DNA of 64,000 bases from DASYXT01 sp035934555 (GCA_035934555.1 DASYXT010000053.1:1-64000), one strand, 5' to 3'; positions 17,315 to 27,182 are shown, counted from the first letter of the stretch. Notes: generated from the letters alone by a model not told the origin. Made by a program: numbers and translations.

Positions 17315-18445
17315 CTACCCGCCGTTGGAATTGAGCCTCGGCTTTGGTTGATCCATGACGACGGGCAGCTTGAGGGTGACGGTCGTGGTAGTGCCGCGTT
17401 CGCTGTCAATCGTCAGTGTTCCACCATGCAATTCCGTCAGCCGTTTGGCGATCGTCAACCCCAACCCCAATCCCTGCTGTTCGTGCAGTTTCCGTTCAAA
17501 TTGCATGTAGGCCCCCACACGCCTGATGTGCTCGGTTGAGAAACCACGGCCATGATCGGTGACTGTGAACAAGACGTGGTTGCCGTCGGAATTCAGGTGG
17601 ACCGAGACCGGGCTGTCTTTATCGGAGAACTTGAAGGCATTCTGGCTCAATTCATCCACAATGCGGGCAAGGTACTCTTCGGACATCGCGACTTGCACAT
17701 TTTCTAATTCCAACTGGAGGTCGGCGCCGCGATTGGCAGCCAGCGCTTGCGCACGGGCCCGTGCTTCAATCAAACCGGCCGCGTCTTCGGTCACCTTCCG
17801 GCGCAGCGCCGCGATCTTTTGCGCGTCCGCGCCGAGCAATTCGAGTTGGGCGTAAATGAGGAAATTCTCCACCAACCGCTCGAGCCTGCGGCCAGACTGG
17901 TGAATGACCTGGCCCATCTCCGCGATCTCGGCCGGGGGCAACACCGCCGCCTCACTGCTGAGGATCTCGCCATAAGCCAAAATGCCATTGAGCGGCGTGC
18001 GCAGTTCATGTGGCAACATCAGGCTGATGTTATCACGCAGGTCGGCCAGCTTGCGCTCGGCTTCCTGGCGCACGGCTTCGGTTTTTCGCAACCGCGCGTC
18101 CACGGCCGCATAAAGGGCCTCAATGGCGAATGGCTTTGGCAGGTAGTCGTCCGCGCCCAATTCCATGCCGTGGCGCATGCCGGCATTATCCGCCAGGCCG
18201 GTCATCAGAATGAACGGAATGGAGGCGGTCGCCGGTTGGTCGCGCAGTGCGGCCAGCGTGCCATAACCATCCATCTTCTCCATATTGACGTCACAAAGAA
18301 TAATGTCCGGAAGAACTTTGCGCGCAACCTCGAGTCCCACGACGCCATTCTCGGCCTCGACGACTTCAAAGTTTCGTTGCCCGAGCGCCATGTGAACCAT
18401 CTCGCGCAACCAGGCCTCGTCATCTATGACCAGAATCTTCTTCAT
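17315..18445 (-). CDS. Response regulator-histidine kinase hybrid
   Basis: This soluble two-component protein has 376 residues. The receiver domain is residues 3-118, with the acidic pocket in VIDDE, phospho-acceptor D52 in IILCDVNMEKMDG, and K104 in YLPKPF. A short coiled coil (about 118-140) precedes the HisKA domain with phospho-histidine H146 in LMLPHELRTPLNG. The HATPase domain carries the N box ELSQNAFKF, the G1 box DHGRGF and the G2 box GLGLGL. The start is the ATG at 18443-18445 (MKKILVIDDE); upstream in-frame codons do not look coding. There is no membrane segment, so input likely comes through the receiver from another kinase. Confidence 0.93.
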   Translation of the reverse strand: MKKILVIDDEAWLREMVHMALGQRNFEVVEAENGVVGLEVARKVLPDIILCDVNMEKMDGYGTLAALRDQPATASIPFILMTGLADNAGMRHGMELGADDYLPKPFAIEALYAAVDARLRKTEAVRQEAERKLADLRDNISLMLPHELRTPLNGILAYGEILSSEAAVLPPAEIAEMGQVIHQSGRRLERLVENFLIYAQLELLGADAQKIAALRRKVTEDAAGLIEARARAQALAANRGADLQLELENVQVAMSEEYLARIVDELSQNAFKFSDKDSPVSVHLNSDGNHVLFTVTDHGRGFSTEHIRRVGAYMQFERKLHEQQGLGLGLTIAKRLTELHGGTLTIDSERGTTTTVTLKLPVVMDQPKPRLNSNGG

Positions 18446-18745
18446 TAAATATCCGAATGTCTGCCCGGCGGCCGCGCGGGGCATGGTGCCCGTCGCGCCA
18501 ACCTGGCGGGTGTCCCAATAATACACACTGGCCGGGACAACTAGCCAACAACAGTTCGCACTCACTGTCGCCGCGGTCGGTGGCCGTCCGGCTTGAGAGC
18601 CAGAAGCAGCAATTCCTTTGCCTGACGCTGGATACCTCGGTTTCTACGGAGTGGCTAAAGCCAAAAATGGTTTTCCAGGCATGGTGAGCGACTGAGCGCC
18701 TCCGGCCAGGAGCCAATGACCGGGAGCGGCTGTCAAAAAGCCACC

Positions 18746-19675
18746 TCAGCCGCCCAGCTTCCATACAGTGCGCACCTGAGCGAAAACATCTTTGGCGTCC
18801 AATTGTCCCAAACCGCCGTGGCAATGCAGCACGACCACGTGGTCGCCCAGAGGACGCCAGATTTCGGTGGCAGTGTTGCCCCACAAGACGATTCCGGGCA
18901 GACCCAATGCGGCGGCCAGGTGAGAAATGCCCGAATCATGACCAATAAAGCCGGTGCAAGCTTTGAGCAGTCGAGCCAGATCGGGCAACGGAAGGCTCTG
19001 GGCCACACGAGTCCGCGCCGGAGGGAGCGCGGCGGCCAAGCGTTGCAACCGCTCGCCTTCAGCCTCGCCGCCAACCAGAAGCAAGTCGAATGTGGTCGAA
19101 TCAAGCAACTGTTGCACCAGCTCCGCCCACCTTGCTTCCGGCCAATTCTTCTGCTCGCTGCCGCTGCCCGGGTGCAGACACAATTGAGGCCGCGCCGGCG
19201 CCGGGTGGTTAGAGGCTAAGGGGAGCTTCGGGACGGAGTCGGCCTCGAAAATGGCCAGCCGTTCGAGCGGCTCCAAATACGTTTTAGTTGCGTGCCGTTT
19301 TTGGTCCTCTTGTGGGCGGTGCGGGCCGGCGATGAACTGGGCGGTCGAACAACGAGCGACATTCGCGCGAAAAATACCGTCCGGATCGTACAAATAGGAA
19401 ACAATTAAATCGAATTCGGAGAAGTAATCGCGCAAGTCCTCCGCCAAGTCACCATGTCGCGCAAAGAAGCCGGCCAGGGGGCGTGCATCAATCGACCGCG
19501 CCTGGTTGACCAACCCGCCGGCGATTGCCAATTGGATGATGTGCGGGTAGCCCAAGACTTCCAGGTAGGCTTGCGGAAACTGGCGGCGGAGCGCGGCGAT
19601 CGCCGGCAAGGTCAAAATGAAATCTCCAATCGCGCCACCCCGGATGACCAGAATCTTTCCCCGATACGGGTTCAC
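18746..19675 (-). CDS. GT9-family glycosyltransferase (heptosyltransferase-like)
   Basis: This 309-residue protein belongs to glycosyltransferase family 9, which adds heptose or related sugars to lipopolysaccharide core at the cytoplasmic face of the inner membrane. Visible features are the N-terminal ILVIRGGAIGDFILTLPAI, the mid-protein LHPGSGSEQKNWPEARWAEL donor-site motif and the C-terminal FIGHDSGISHLAAALGLP. The start codon is GTG (19673-19675). It may be cotranscribed with the membrane protein gene on its 5' side (stop 19 bases before this start). The exact sugar and acceptor cannot be read from sequence. Confidence 0.88.
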   Translation of the reverse strand: MNPYRGKILVIRGGAIGDFILTLPAIAALRRQFPQAYLEVLGYPHIIQLAIAGGLVNQARSIDARPLAGFFARHGDLAEDLRDYFSEFDLIVSYLYDPDGIFRANVARCSTAQFIAGPHRPQEDQKRHATKTYLEPLERLAIFEADSVPKLPLASNHPAPARPQLCLHPGSGSEQKNWPEARWAELVQQLLDSTTFDLLLVGGEAEGERLQRLAAALPPARTRVAQSLPLPDLARLLKACTGFIGHDSGISHLAAALGLPGIVLWGNTATEIWRPLGDHVVVLHCHGGLGQLDAKDVFAQVRTVWKLGG

Positions 19676-19694
19676 AGGCCGGTCGGCGAGCCGG

Positions 19695-20252
19695 TTAGAA
19701 TACGGTAAATCCGAGCACGGCGACGAACAGGCCGAAGGCGAGCCGAATACCGCAGCCGAGCTTGACGCGGGTTTCGCTGGCGGTGGCCCAGTTCAGGGCA
19801 TCGCGCAAGCGCCATGGTGACACCGTTAACCAGATCCCCGCCACCACCAGCACATACGCCCAACCCTGGAACACCAGCACCAGCGGGCCTTGCGGCAAAT
19901 GGGGTCTGCCGCTATCGACCATCAGCTTAGCCAGGAGCAACAGCACCACTGCCAATCCCCGCACCGCGAGGAAATCCTGCACGAAGAGACAGCTCCCAAT
20001 TCCAACCGCGGCGAAGCCCAGGAACAGCAGGTTTTTCCATGTGGCAAAATCGGCGATGGATTCCTGGCTGAGGTTTAACAGAAACCAGGCCGTACCGAAG
20101 AGCATCAACGTGTAACCCCATGGCAACGAACGCGGGAATTTCCTCACCGCAGCCGCAAATTTCCCCGGGTTCATCAAGCCATAAACCTGCGGCAGGCTCA
20201 TGCCCAAACCTAAAACGATCGCCAGAATAGAAAGACTTACGGTCATGTTCAC
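19695..20252 (-). CDS. Conserved multi-pass membrane protein, unknown function
   Basis: The product has 185 residues with about five hydrophobic helices (residues 5-25, 45-62, 72-90, 95-110, 130-145) and a further one near the C-terminus. I recognise no functional domain. Translation can begin at GTG (20252) or at ATG two codons later (20246), and there is no clear ribosome site. It lies 19 bases upstream of the GT9 gene on the same strand, so a cell-envelope role is possible but is inferred only from position. Confidence 0.75.
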   Translation of the reverse strand: MNMTVSLSILAIVLGLGMSLPQVYGLMNPGKFAAAVRKFPRSLPWGYTLMLFGTAWFLLNLSQESIADFATWKNLLFLGFAAVGIGSCLFVQDFLAVRGLAVVLLLLAKLMVDSGRPHLPQGPLVLVFQGWAYVLVVAGIWLTVSPWRLRDALNWATASETRVKLGCGIRLAFGLFVAVLGFTVF

Positions 20253-20330
20253 TTAATAAAACACCAAGATGGCGCACGGCGACACCGGAAGCAAGCCGGA
20301 CGGTGGGAGCAGGTTGAGGCGGCTCGGAAC

Positions 20331-20437
20331 GCGGACTTCAGTCCGCAGCAACGCCCAAAGCCCAAGGACGCTGTGACCTCGTCCAAGCCGCTGGCAGTTC
20401 GACGATTGCTGCGGACTAAAGCTAAAGTCCGCGCGCC
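20331..20437. repeat. Large intergenic palindrome, copy 1
   Basis: The left arm GCGGACTTCAGTCCGCAGCA (20331-20350) pairs with TTGCTGCGGACTAAAG...AAGTCCGC (20406-20433). It is closely related to the palindrome at 22403-22531. The two flank the GH25 gene. Confidence 0.8.
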
Positions 20438-20535
20438 GCCCGCGTTCGCAGGACGCGAAGACCCCAGGGAAGATATCAAGTCGCTTGCAGCCTGAGTCGG
20501 CCTGTGTCATATAAACTCCAGGCACGCGGCTGGTT

Positions 20536-22398
20536 ATGACGCGAATAAGATGTTGTTTGTTTTTGTTTGGCTGCGAGTTTCTGGCCGTAAGCATCGTCCT
20601 GGCCCAACGGCCCCTCGGTACGGATGTTTCCGGATACCAACCGAGCGTCAACTGGACCGCGGTGAAGAATGGCGGGGTGGCGTTTGCCTGGGCCAAAGCC
20701 ACCGAAGGCACGGGATACGTCAATGGCTATTTTACCGCGCAGGAAGCCGGCGCACAGTCCGTCGGGATTTACATCGGCGCTTATCACTTCGCCCGGCCGA
20801 GCATTCACCCCAATGTTACCGGAGCGAACAGTGCAGACAGCGAGGCAGGCTTTTTTTGGAGCGTCGCCAGTAATTATGTCAAGTTCGGGGGCGCGTTCCT
20901 GGTGCCGATGCTGGATTGGGAAGACCCGAACATGACGAACCAGTTGAGCGCGGCGACGCTCTCGGCATGGGTCAACGAGTGGTGCTACAGCGTCTCCAAC
21001 TCCGCGCGCTCAATTGGCGTTACCGGTGTTCGTCCCGTCGTTTACACCGGCACATGGTACTCGAGGCCCAGTGCGACTTACTCGGGGCTGACAACGGCGG
21101 TTACCATTTGGCCCGCCTGGATCGCCGCCTATCCTTCTAATCCCAATCCGCAAACCGGGGGCCCTTCTGATACGTACCCGTGGTCTTCGTGGAAGATCTG
21201 GCAGTACGCAGATACGAACTGGTCTGGAGGTGATGCCGACGTGTATAACGGCACGCTCAGCAGCTTCGTCCAGACCTTCGTGATCGGAGGCACCAACGCG
21301 CCTGTGCTGTTGAGCAGCCCGACCAATTTTGTCGCGGTTGAGGGGGGCGCGGCGGCTTTCGCGGTTCAGGCCTCCGGTCTGCCGCCACTGGCGTATCAGT
21401 GGTTCTTCAATGGGTCCAGTATTTCCGGGGCAACGGCGTCCACCTACACCATTGCCAACGCTCAGCTCGGTGCGGCGGGTAGCTACACTGTGACGGTGAG
21501 CAACTCATATGGGAGCTTTTCCAGTGCGTCGGCATTTCTGGCCGTGGTGGCTCCGTTGACGAATTCACCGGGAGCGATTCCAGCACCATCGGGGCTGGTG
21601 GATTGGTGGCCGGCTGAAGGCAATCCTGAGGACTTGGCGGGGCCTTACGCCGGCACGCCCGCGGCCGGCTTTTCTTACGTGCCTGGGGAAGAAGGCCTCG
21701 CGTTCCATTTTGACGGTTCGAGCGGTTACCTCTCGACTGGGGCGCCAAGCCTGTCTGCGCCCTGGACGGTTTGCCTGTGGGTAAACCGTCAAAATGCGCC
21801 TGGAACTTCCGCAGCCCTGCTGAGTGACGGAACTTACTCGCTCAAGCTCGAGCAGTACAACGGCACACGAAAGGTGGGGCTGACGCAGCTTGGGGTCGGC
21901 GATTACACGTTTAATTATACAGCGCCAGCCGGGGCCTGGACGCATTTGGCGTTTGTCGGAACTGGTTCGCAGACATTGCTCTATGCGAACGGGGTGTTGC
22001 AGGGTGGTCTTACCAACAGCGTGCCGCTGCCGCGCGGGTATATCGGCGCGACCTATGTGGCGTCCGGCGGACGCTTCGTCGATTACCTGCTGGCCGGTGT
22101 CGATGAGGTGATGTGTTTCAATCGCGCGCTGAGCGGCGGGGAAATCGGCGCAATCGCCAACGCGGGCCGCGCCGGCCTGATCCGCGCGCCTGAATTTACC
22201 AGCGTGGCTGCCCTGGGCGGAGGCGGCCTGCGCCTCGCCTTGCAGGCGCTCACCGGAAAGACGGTGACCATCCACTGTTCCACCAACCTTTTGAATTGGA
22301 CCTCGCTGGTGACCCTGCCCAATCCCACAGGTGTTGTTTCCTACACCGACACCTCACCGGTGCTGCCGCAGAAATATTACCGCGCCAGCCAACCGTAA
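20536..22398 (+). CDS. Secreted GH25 lysozyme with Ig and LamG domains
   Basis: The 620-residue exported protein has a signal peptide (about residues 1-23, ending VLAQ). Residues 27-235 form a glycoside hydrolase family 25 muramidase with GTDVSGYQPSVNW, FAWAKATEGTGY and the catalytic MLDWEDP, which hydrolyses peptidoglycan beta-1,4 bonds. An Ig-like domain follows (about 250-335, with YQWFFNG and AAGSYTVTVSNSYG). Next is a LamG/concanavalin-like domain (350-540, starting GLVDWWPAEGN) and a C-terminal module (TIHCSTNLLNWTSL ... YYRASQP) shared with other secreted proteins here. Palindromic repeats flank the gene. It may degrade neighbouring bacteria or remodel the wall. Confidence 0.92.
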   Translation: MTRIRCCLFLFGCEFLAVSIVLAQRPLGTDVSGYQPSVNWTAVKNGGVAFAWAKATEGTGYVNGYFTAQEAGAQSVGIYIGAYHFARPSIHPNVTGANSADSEAGFFWSVASNYVKFGGAFLVPMLDWEDPNMTNQLSAATLSAWVNEWCYSVSNSARSIGVTGVRPVVYTGTWYSRPSATYSGLTTAVTIWPAWIAAYPSNPNPQTGGPSDTYPWSSWKIWQYADTNWSGGDADVYNGTLSSFVQTFVIGGTNAPVLLSSPTNFVAVEGGAAAFAVQASGLPPLAYQWFFNGSSISGATASTYTIANAQLGAAGSYTVTVSNSYGSFSSASAFLAVVAPLTNSPGAIPAPSGLVDWWPAEGNPEDLAGPYAGTPAAGFSYVPGEEGLAFHFDGSSGYLSTGAPSLSAPWTVCLWVNRQNAPGTSAALLSDGTYSLKLEQYNGTRKVGLTQLGVGDYTFNYTAPAGAWTHLAFVGTGSQTLLYANGVLQGGLTNSVPLPRGYIGATYVASGGRFVDYLLAGVDEVMCFNRALSGGEIGAIANAGRAGLIRAPEFTSVAALGGGGLRLALQALTGKTVTIHCSTNLLNWTSLVTLPNPTGVVSYTDTSPVLPQKYYRASQP

Positions 22399-22402
22399 GC
22401 CC

Positions 22403-22531
22403 GGCGCGCGGACTTTTGGTCAGACTTTTAGTCCGCAGCAACGTGCGAACACTCAAGCCGCTCAAGCGCGCCGCGACAACGACTGGGTCACGTTCAATTT
22501 GATACCTGCTGCGGACTAAAGTCGGCGCGCC
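22403..22531. repeat. Large intergenic palindrome, copy 2
   Basis: GGCGCGCGGACTTTTGGTCA...TTAGTCCGCAGCA (22403-22440) pairs with TGCTGCGGACTAAAGTCGGC...GCC (22507-22531). It shares the TAGTCCGCAGCAACG / TGCTGCGGACTAAAG core with copy 1, and the loop sequences differ. It sits between the convergent ends of the GH25 and beta-helix genes. Confidence 0.8.
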
Positions 22532-22532
22532 G

Positions 22533-25268
22533 CTACGGAACAAAGCCGCCGCGGAAAAAATGTCCGGGCTCTCCTGCATTATTGGTGTAGCGGAACAAAT
22601 AGGGGGCAGTGTTGGTCAGCAACCCTACCCAGGAATCCTGGAGGAAATTGCTGCTGCTGAAAATCGCGTAGCGATACCCATCGGCGCCACTCATCGTCAA
22701 GGTCGCGGTTCCCGCTTCCGCACCGACAATACGCAACTGGGTTGGCGGGAAGATAACTTGAAGCGACGCGGTCCGGCTCGTTGCGGTTCCATATGGATTC
22801 GATACCACGACGCGATAATCGCCAATGTCGCCGGTTCGGACGGCCGGAATCGTGAAATAGTGGGTGGTTGCCGTGGGGATATCAGTTCCGTTCCGCTGCC
22901 ATTGGTATGTTACGGGTGCTGCTCCCGCCGCGCCGACTTGGAACAGGGCGGGCGCGCCCAACGCCACGGTGAGGTTTGCAGGCTGATTTGTGATCATCGG
23001 AGGCAACACGACCGTCACAGTAAAAGACTGCGTGGTCGCATTGCCGCTGAAATCCGTCGCGGTAGCCAAAACAGTATTGGTGCCCACGGCAAATCGACCC
23101 GGCGGCGGAGCGCATTGGATGGCCGGGGTCGCGTCACAGTTGTCTGTTGCTGTAACGATGAAATTCACTGTGGCGTAATTTTGGCCTGGCTCCACAGGTT
23201 GCACCAGGTTCTCCGGGCAGATGAGTGTAGGCGCCGTCTGGTCATGAACCGTGATCACCTGGTCACAGGAAACAGAATGGCCGCAAAGATCCGTCACGCT
23301 GTATGTCCGCGTCACCAGTTGAATGTGTGAGCCAGGCGTAACGAGCGTATCTAAATAGCCGACTGATGCTGCCGGATTGGCGGAGGCGGCCCCGCCCGCG
23401 GCCAGAAAATCCGCCAGGGTGGCCGCACCCGCAGGCACTTCGCCCACGCACTGTACGCTTAGGGGTGGGGGAGAGGCAATTTGAAGGCCGGCTTGAGAGC
23501 AGGTGACCGCGCCTTTGACTGCATCGCTGAGGCGGTCCCCGGGTCCCGCGCCGAAGAGATTTTCCTGCGCCATCACCATAGCAGTAGCCGCGTTGTACAC
23601 CGCGAATGGCGCGGCGCCCTCGAAAGCGTAACCAGATAGATCGTTAAACCCGGCGCTCGAACCATTCGAGCCCGTACCGGTGCCCAATCCTGTCATGTTG
23701 CCGCCGGAGCAATCCCCCGCGTCCACCAGCCCATTGTTTTCAACGTAGATTCCCGCGAGCGCGTTATTGGTGAGCACGGTATATTCGAGCAAAGCCCGGC
23801 CGCCATTGACCCGCACGCCCACGTCATTGCCGGTGACCAGCGTGTTGCCGTTCGCAATGGTGGCGGCGGCTCCCGCGCCCGTGACGTAAACTCCCCAGGC
23901 GCCGCCATGGATGGCTGTGCCACCAAGAATGTTTACCTGCGAATGGTTGGTTGGCGTGCCAGGCTCCTGGACCGCGGCAACCCCCAGGCCGCCGGGTTTC
24001 ATTGTAATCTGCAAGTTGCTGATAGAAAGAAGCGCATCGCCGCCGCCAAAGACCGGGTCAGAGGTATCCGCGAGCACGCCGGTTTGTAGAATTTGGTCGA
24101 GCGTTCCACCGCGTACCTGGACGGCGTTGTTACTCCAGCAGCTCGCGGCGACAATTCCCACATGGCAATTGCCTGCGCCGTTTACCGTATTATTGATCAG
24201 GTTGACCTTGCCCCCGCCATCAACATCCAACGTGTAAAAGCCGCGCACAGTTTTCCCCGTGGGCGAGGGCAGGGGAGTATTAACGACATTTCCGATTACC
24301 TCCAGTAAGGCTGCTGCGCCACGGCGGTAGTTGACCCAAACTCCCATGCTGTAAACCCGGTCCAATTCGGCGGATAAGGGCCACCATTCCGCGATGGTGA
24401 AAACATTACTGACGACACAAGGGATAAACCCGGCGCTGGCCGGCACGGTGATGCCATGCACACTGAGACCGCGATTTACGCTGGCAAGGGTGTTGTTCGA
24501 GATGACGCTCTGGACCCCGTAGGTCAGCAGGCCTTCCCACATCGTTTCAAAACGGTTGTTGCAGATATAGTTGAACCCGTTCACGCGCCCGAGTTCGACC
24601 TCGAGATAAATGCCGTCATAAGAAATGTTGCGGATAATATTGTTTTGAATGGTCACGTGATCCACCGGGGCGAAATCTGTGGCCCAGAAATCGGTATTTT
24701 GCACCGCCGCGCTGGAAAATACTTTTGTCCCACCCGCATCGTAACCCTGGTTTGGCTGAAAAGCCGGATTGCGGCTGTCGAACAGGAAGCCGTCAATGGT
24801 GACCTGGCTTGCGCCGAGGTAAATGATCTGGCCGGTGTCCGGGTCGGCGGTTTGGGGCATCAGGATGGCTTCTGGCGCGCGTTCCGGCGCATTGGCGGGC
24901 GTGCCCGCATTGGGACCGAGTAGAGTAACGGGATTTGTGATGGCAAGGTCTTCGAGGTAGGCGCCGGCGGCGACACGGACCAGACCGCCGGGGGCGACGT
25001 GGTCCAGTGCGTCTTGAACGGCGGGGAACGCATCGTAGCCGATGGTGTGAGAGCCGGAGCCGCCGTGGGCAGGGAATGTCACCTGGCCTGACAAGCCGCG
25101 ATAATTGGTGTCCACAAAGACAGCGGCAGGCTGGGCGAGGGCCTGCGCGGCAAAGAAAGCGACAGTCAGGACGAGGCTGGCGAAAACTCTGACTTTGCCT
25201 AGCGACCGGGCGCCGTACGCCTCAAGGTTGGCGGTCTGGAAACTGTTGCTGTGCTTTTGATTTTTCAT
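22533..25268 (-). CDS. Secreted beta-helix protein with HYR and Ig domains
   Basis: The 911-residue exported protein has a signal peptide near residues 25-45 (VFASLVLTVAFFAAQALAQ). A right-handed parallel beta-helix region (about 60-560) opens with VTFPAHGGSGSHTIGYDAF and AVQDALDHVAPGGLVRVAAG and carries many N-N-x-I and V-x-N-N rungs. A HYR-type domain follows (about 660-740, DQTAPTLICPENL, then TATDNCDATPAIQC). Next comes an Ig-like domain (745-830, TYQWQRNGTDIPTA), then the C-terminal module ending GHFFRGGFVP. The start is ATG 25268: the AAGG at about 9 bases fits it, whereas the earlier ATG (25277) directly abuts AAGG. The domain set suggests polysaccharide binding or modification. No catalytic motif was seen. 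Confidence 0.85.
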   Translation of the reverse strand: MKNQKHSNSFQTANLEAYGARSLGKVRVFASLVLTVAFFAAQALAQPAAVFVDTNYRGLSGQVTFPAHGGSGSHTIGYDAFPAVQDALDHVAPGGLVRVAAGAYLEDLAITNPVTLLGPNAGTPANAPERAPEAILMPQTADPDTGQIIYLGASQVTIDGFLFDSRNPAFQPNQGYDAGGTKVFSSAAVQNTDFWATDFAPVDHVTIQNNIIRNISYDGIYLEVELGRVNGFNYICNNRFETMWEGLLTYGVQSVISNNTLASVNRGLSVHGITVPASAGFIPCVVSNVFTIAEWWPLSAELDRVYSMGVWVNYRRGAAALLEVIGNVVNTPLPSPTGKTVRGFYTLDVDGGGKVNLINNTVNGAGNCHVGIVAASCWSNNAVQVRGGTLDQILQTGVLADTSDPVFGGGDALLSISNLQITMKPGGLGVAAVQEPGTPTNHSQVNILGGTAIHGGAWGVYVTGAGAAATIANGNTLVTGNDVGVRVNGGRALLEYTVLTNNALAGIYVENNGLVDAGDCSGGNMTGLGTGTGSNGSSAGFNDLSGYAFEGAAPFAVYNAATAMVMAQENLFGAGPGDRLSDAVKGAVTCSQAGLQIASPPPLSVQCVGEVPAGAATLADFLAAGGAASANPAASVGYLDTLVTPGSHIQLVTRTYSVTDLCGHSVSCDQVITVHDQTAPTLICPENLVQPVEPGQNYATVNFIVTATDNCDATPAIQCAPPPGRFAVGTNTVLATATDFSGNATTQSFTVTVVLPPMITNQPANLTVALGAPALFQVGAAGAAPVTYQWQRNGTDIPTATTHYFTIPAVRTGDIGDYRVVVSNPYGTATSRTASLQVIFPPTQLRIVGAEAGTATLTMSGADGYRYAIFSSSNFLQDSWVGLLTNTAPYLFRYTNNAGEPGHFFRGGFVP

Positions 25269-25836
25269 AGAAAACATCCTTGGTGGCTGCGGTGCACTGC
25301 CGGAAAGGCAAATGCCGAGGGCTCCAGGAAAAGGGTTTGGACGTTCGCAGCGGAGGTGTCCAACACCCAGTGGCTTAAAGCTTCCCGTTTCATTTTCGTG
25401 GTTGTAGCCGGCTTGGCCTAAGCGTGAGGGCGAGTCTGGGGTGGTGTGGAGGTTGTTGTCAAGACGTTTTATGATTTTTGAGCGCTCGAGGTCGCTCAGC
25501 GACTCGCTGGCCGAATTGCGCTGGGAACTTGTGCCGGTCAACCACGACCAAGCCGCCGCGCAAAACATCCCGGGACGCAAAGGCCTGTTGTAAAAGGGCA
25601 CTTACTTGGGCTCGAGTACCGGCAATCCCTGGACTTGAACAAGTAGGTCAATCCTTCGCTCCCCGCGTCCGCAACGCTCAAGAATGGAACAAGTTACTCG
25701 CCAAGGCAAGGTGCGGTCGTGCGCCGAATTGGTCCAGATTTCGATTGCCACAGCCAAGCACCTTTGCCAGCTTGACGGCGGATGGCCGCTGGCGATTCCT
25801 CATCAGGGAGTTCGGCCCGGCGCAGCCGCTCCGAAC
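25269..25836. other. Divergent intergenic region
   Basis: The 568 bases separate the minus-strand beta-helix gene from the plus-strand cupin gene. I see no further gene: the open frames upstream of 25837 in the cupin frame lack family-like sequence. Promoters for both flanking genes are expected here, but no boxes stand out. Confidence 0.45.
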
Positions 25837-27084
25837 ATGAACGCAAGCACCTCACTAAAAATCCTTAAGGGCAACACCAGAGCAACAGTCGAAGCGGAAC
25901 TGCAAAGGACTGGGGGTTTGATGCGGTTGGCGCCGACGTGGGTGCCGCGTTCTTTTTTGCAGCCCGGTCTGCGCCTGAAGCTTCATCCAGACGATACCTA
26001 CGCGTATGGCGCCAATCGCGGCGGCATTGATGAACGGTGGTTCGCTTCGACGACCGAAGCGGCCAATGAAGGGCGGGTGCCGGATGAAGGGTTGAGTTAC
26101 TGTGTCGTAGGAAATGAGCGATTCACTTTGCGCAAAGCGGTGGAGGATTGCGGCGCGACACTGGTTGGCAAAAGCATCTGGCAAAAGTACGGCCGCTGGC
26201 CGGTATATTCCAAGTTTTTCGACAACATGGGACCCATCCCACTGCACATGCACCAAAACCAGGCGCAGGCCAGGCTGGTCGGCCAGGAAGGCAAACCCGA
26301 ATCCTATTATTTCCCGCCCCAGCATAATTATACCGGCAACAACTTCCCTTACACCTTTTTTGGGCTCGAACCGGGCACGACAAAAGCGCAGGTGCGCCAA
26401 TGCCTGGAAGACTGGAACAAAGGCGACAACGGGATTCTCGATCTGTCGAAAGCGTATCGTTTGAAGGCTGGCAGCGGTTGGCTGGTCGATCCGTGCATTC
26501 TGCACGCACCGGGCTCTTGTTGCACGTACGAGCCGCAGTGGGGCAGCGATGTGTTCGGGATGTACCAGAGCATGGTGGAGGGGCGGTATGTGCCTTGGGA
26601 GCTGCTGGTCAAAGACATGCCCAAAGCCAAGCACGACGACCTTGATTTCATTGTCAACCAGCTTGACTGGGAGGCCAACGTGGACCCCCACTTCAAAGAT
26701 AATCATTACCTGGAACCGCGGCCTGTGGCCGAGTCGAAGAGCGAAGGGTACCAGGACCGGTGGGTTGTGTATGGCAAGATCAAGGGGAAACAGCTCTTCA
26801 CCGCCAAAGAGCTAACCGTGGAGCCCGGCGTAAAATGCCGGGTCTGTGATAGCGGCGCTTACGGTCTGATCTGCGTGCAGGGCGTGGGGAAGATCAACGG
26901 GCAGCCCCTGAACAGCCCGAAACTGATCCGTTTTACCGAGTTAACCGAGGACGAGTACTTTTGCAGTGAAGAGGGCAGCCGGCAGGGAGTGGTGTTCGAG
27001 AATGGCAGTGCGACCGAACCGCTGGTGTGCTTGCGCTATTTTGGGCCGGAGGTGAATCCCAGCGCGCCGGAGCTCAGGAGGTAG
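25837..27084 (+). CDS. Cupin-fold protein, phosphomannose-isomerase-like
   Basis: The 415-residue soluble protein has a central metal-binding cupin signature: PIPLHMHQNQAQARLV (HMH at about residues 137-139) followed by KPESYYFPPQHNYTG, then LKAGSGWLVDPCILHAPGSC. This is the histidine/glutamate arrangement of type I mannose-6-phosphate isomerase-like sugar isomerases. A second jelly-roll half (about 310-400, VYGKIKGKQLFTAKELTVEPG) follows. The isomerase role is an inference from fold; overall sequence is divergent from characterised ManA. The start is ATG at 25837, and in-frame upstream codons are not family-like. No operon partner is adjacent. Confidence 0.65.
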   Translation: MNASTSLKILKGNTRATVEAELQRTGGLMRLAPTWVPRSFLQPGLRLKLHPDDTYAYGANRGGIDERWFASTTEAANEGRVPDEGLSYCVVGNERFTLRKAVEDCGATLVGKSIWQKYGRWPVYSKFFDNMGPIPLHMHQNQAQARLVGQEGKPESYYFPPQHNYTGNNFPYTFFGLEPGTTKAQVRQCLEDWNKGDNGILDLSKAYRLKAGSGWLVDPCILHAPGSCCTYEPQWGSDVFGMYQSMVEGRYVPWELLVKDMPKAKHDDLDFIVNQLDWEANVDPHFKDNHYLEPRPVAESKSEGYQDRWVVYGKIKGKQLFTAKELTVEPGVKCRVCDSGAYGLICVQGVGKINGQPLNSPKLIRFTELTEDEYFCSEEGSRQGVVFENGSATEPLVCLRYFGPEVNPSAPELRR

Positions 27085-27182
27085 GGGAGAGAGGGCAGAG
27101 GGCAGAGGGCAGAGGGCAGAGGGCAGAGGTCGGAGAGCAGAGGTCGGAGAGCAGAGGTCGGAGGGCAGAGGTCGGAGGGCCC
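27085..27182. repeat. Purine-rich tandem repeat (GCAGAGG)n
   Basis: About a dozen 7-base units alternating between GGCAGAG, GTCGGAG and AGCAGAG follow the cupin stop codon without a gap. The variants are arranged in higher-order blocks of GCAGAGGTCGGAGA. Confidence 0.9.

Noticed and set aside
25478..25840. Plus-strand frame upstream of the cupin gene
   Set aside because: Composition is that of shadow frames (Arg/Ser/Pro rich), and it overlaps the cupin start in another frame.
27100..27180. Purine-rich repeat considered as coding extension of the cupin gene
   Set aside because: The TAG stop at 27082-27084 ends the gene before the repeat, and the repeat has no protein-like constraint.
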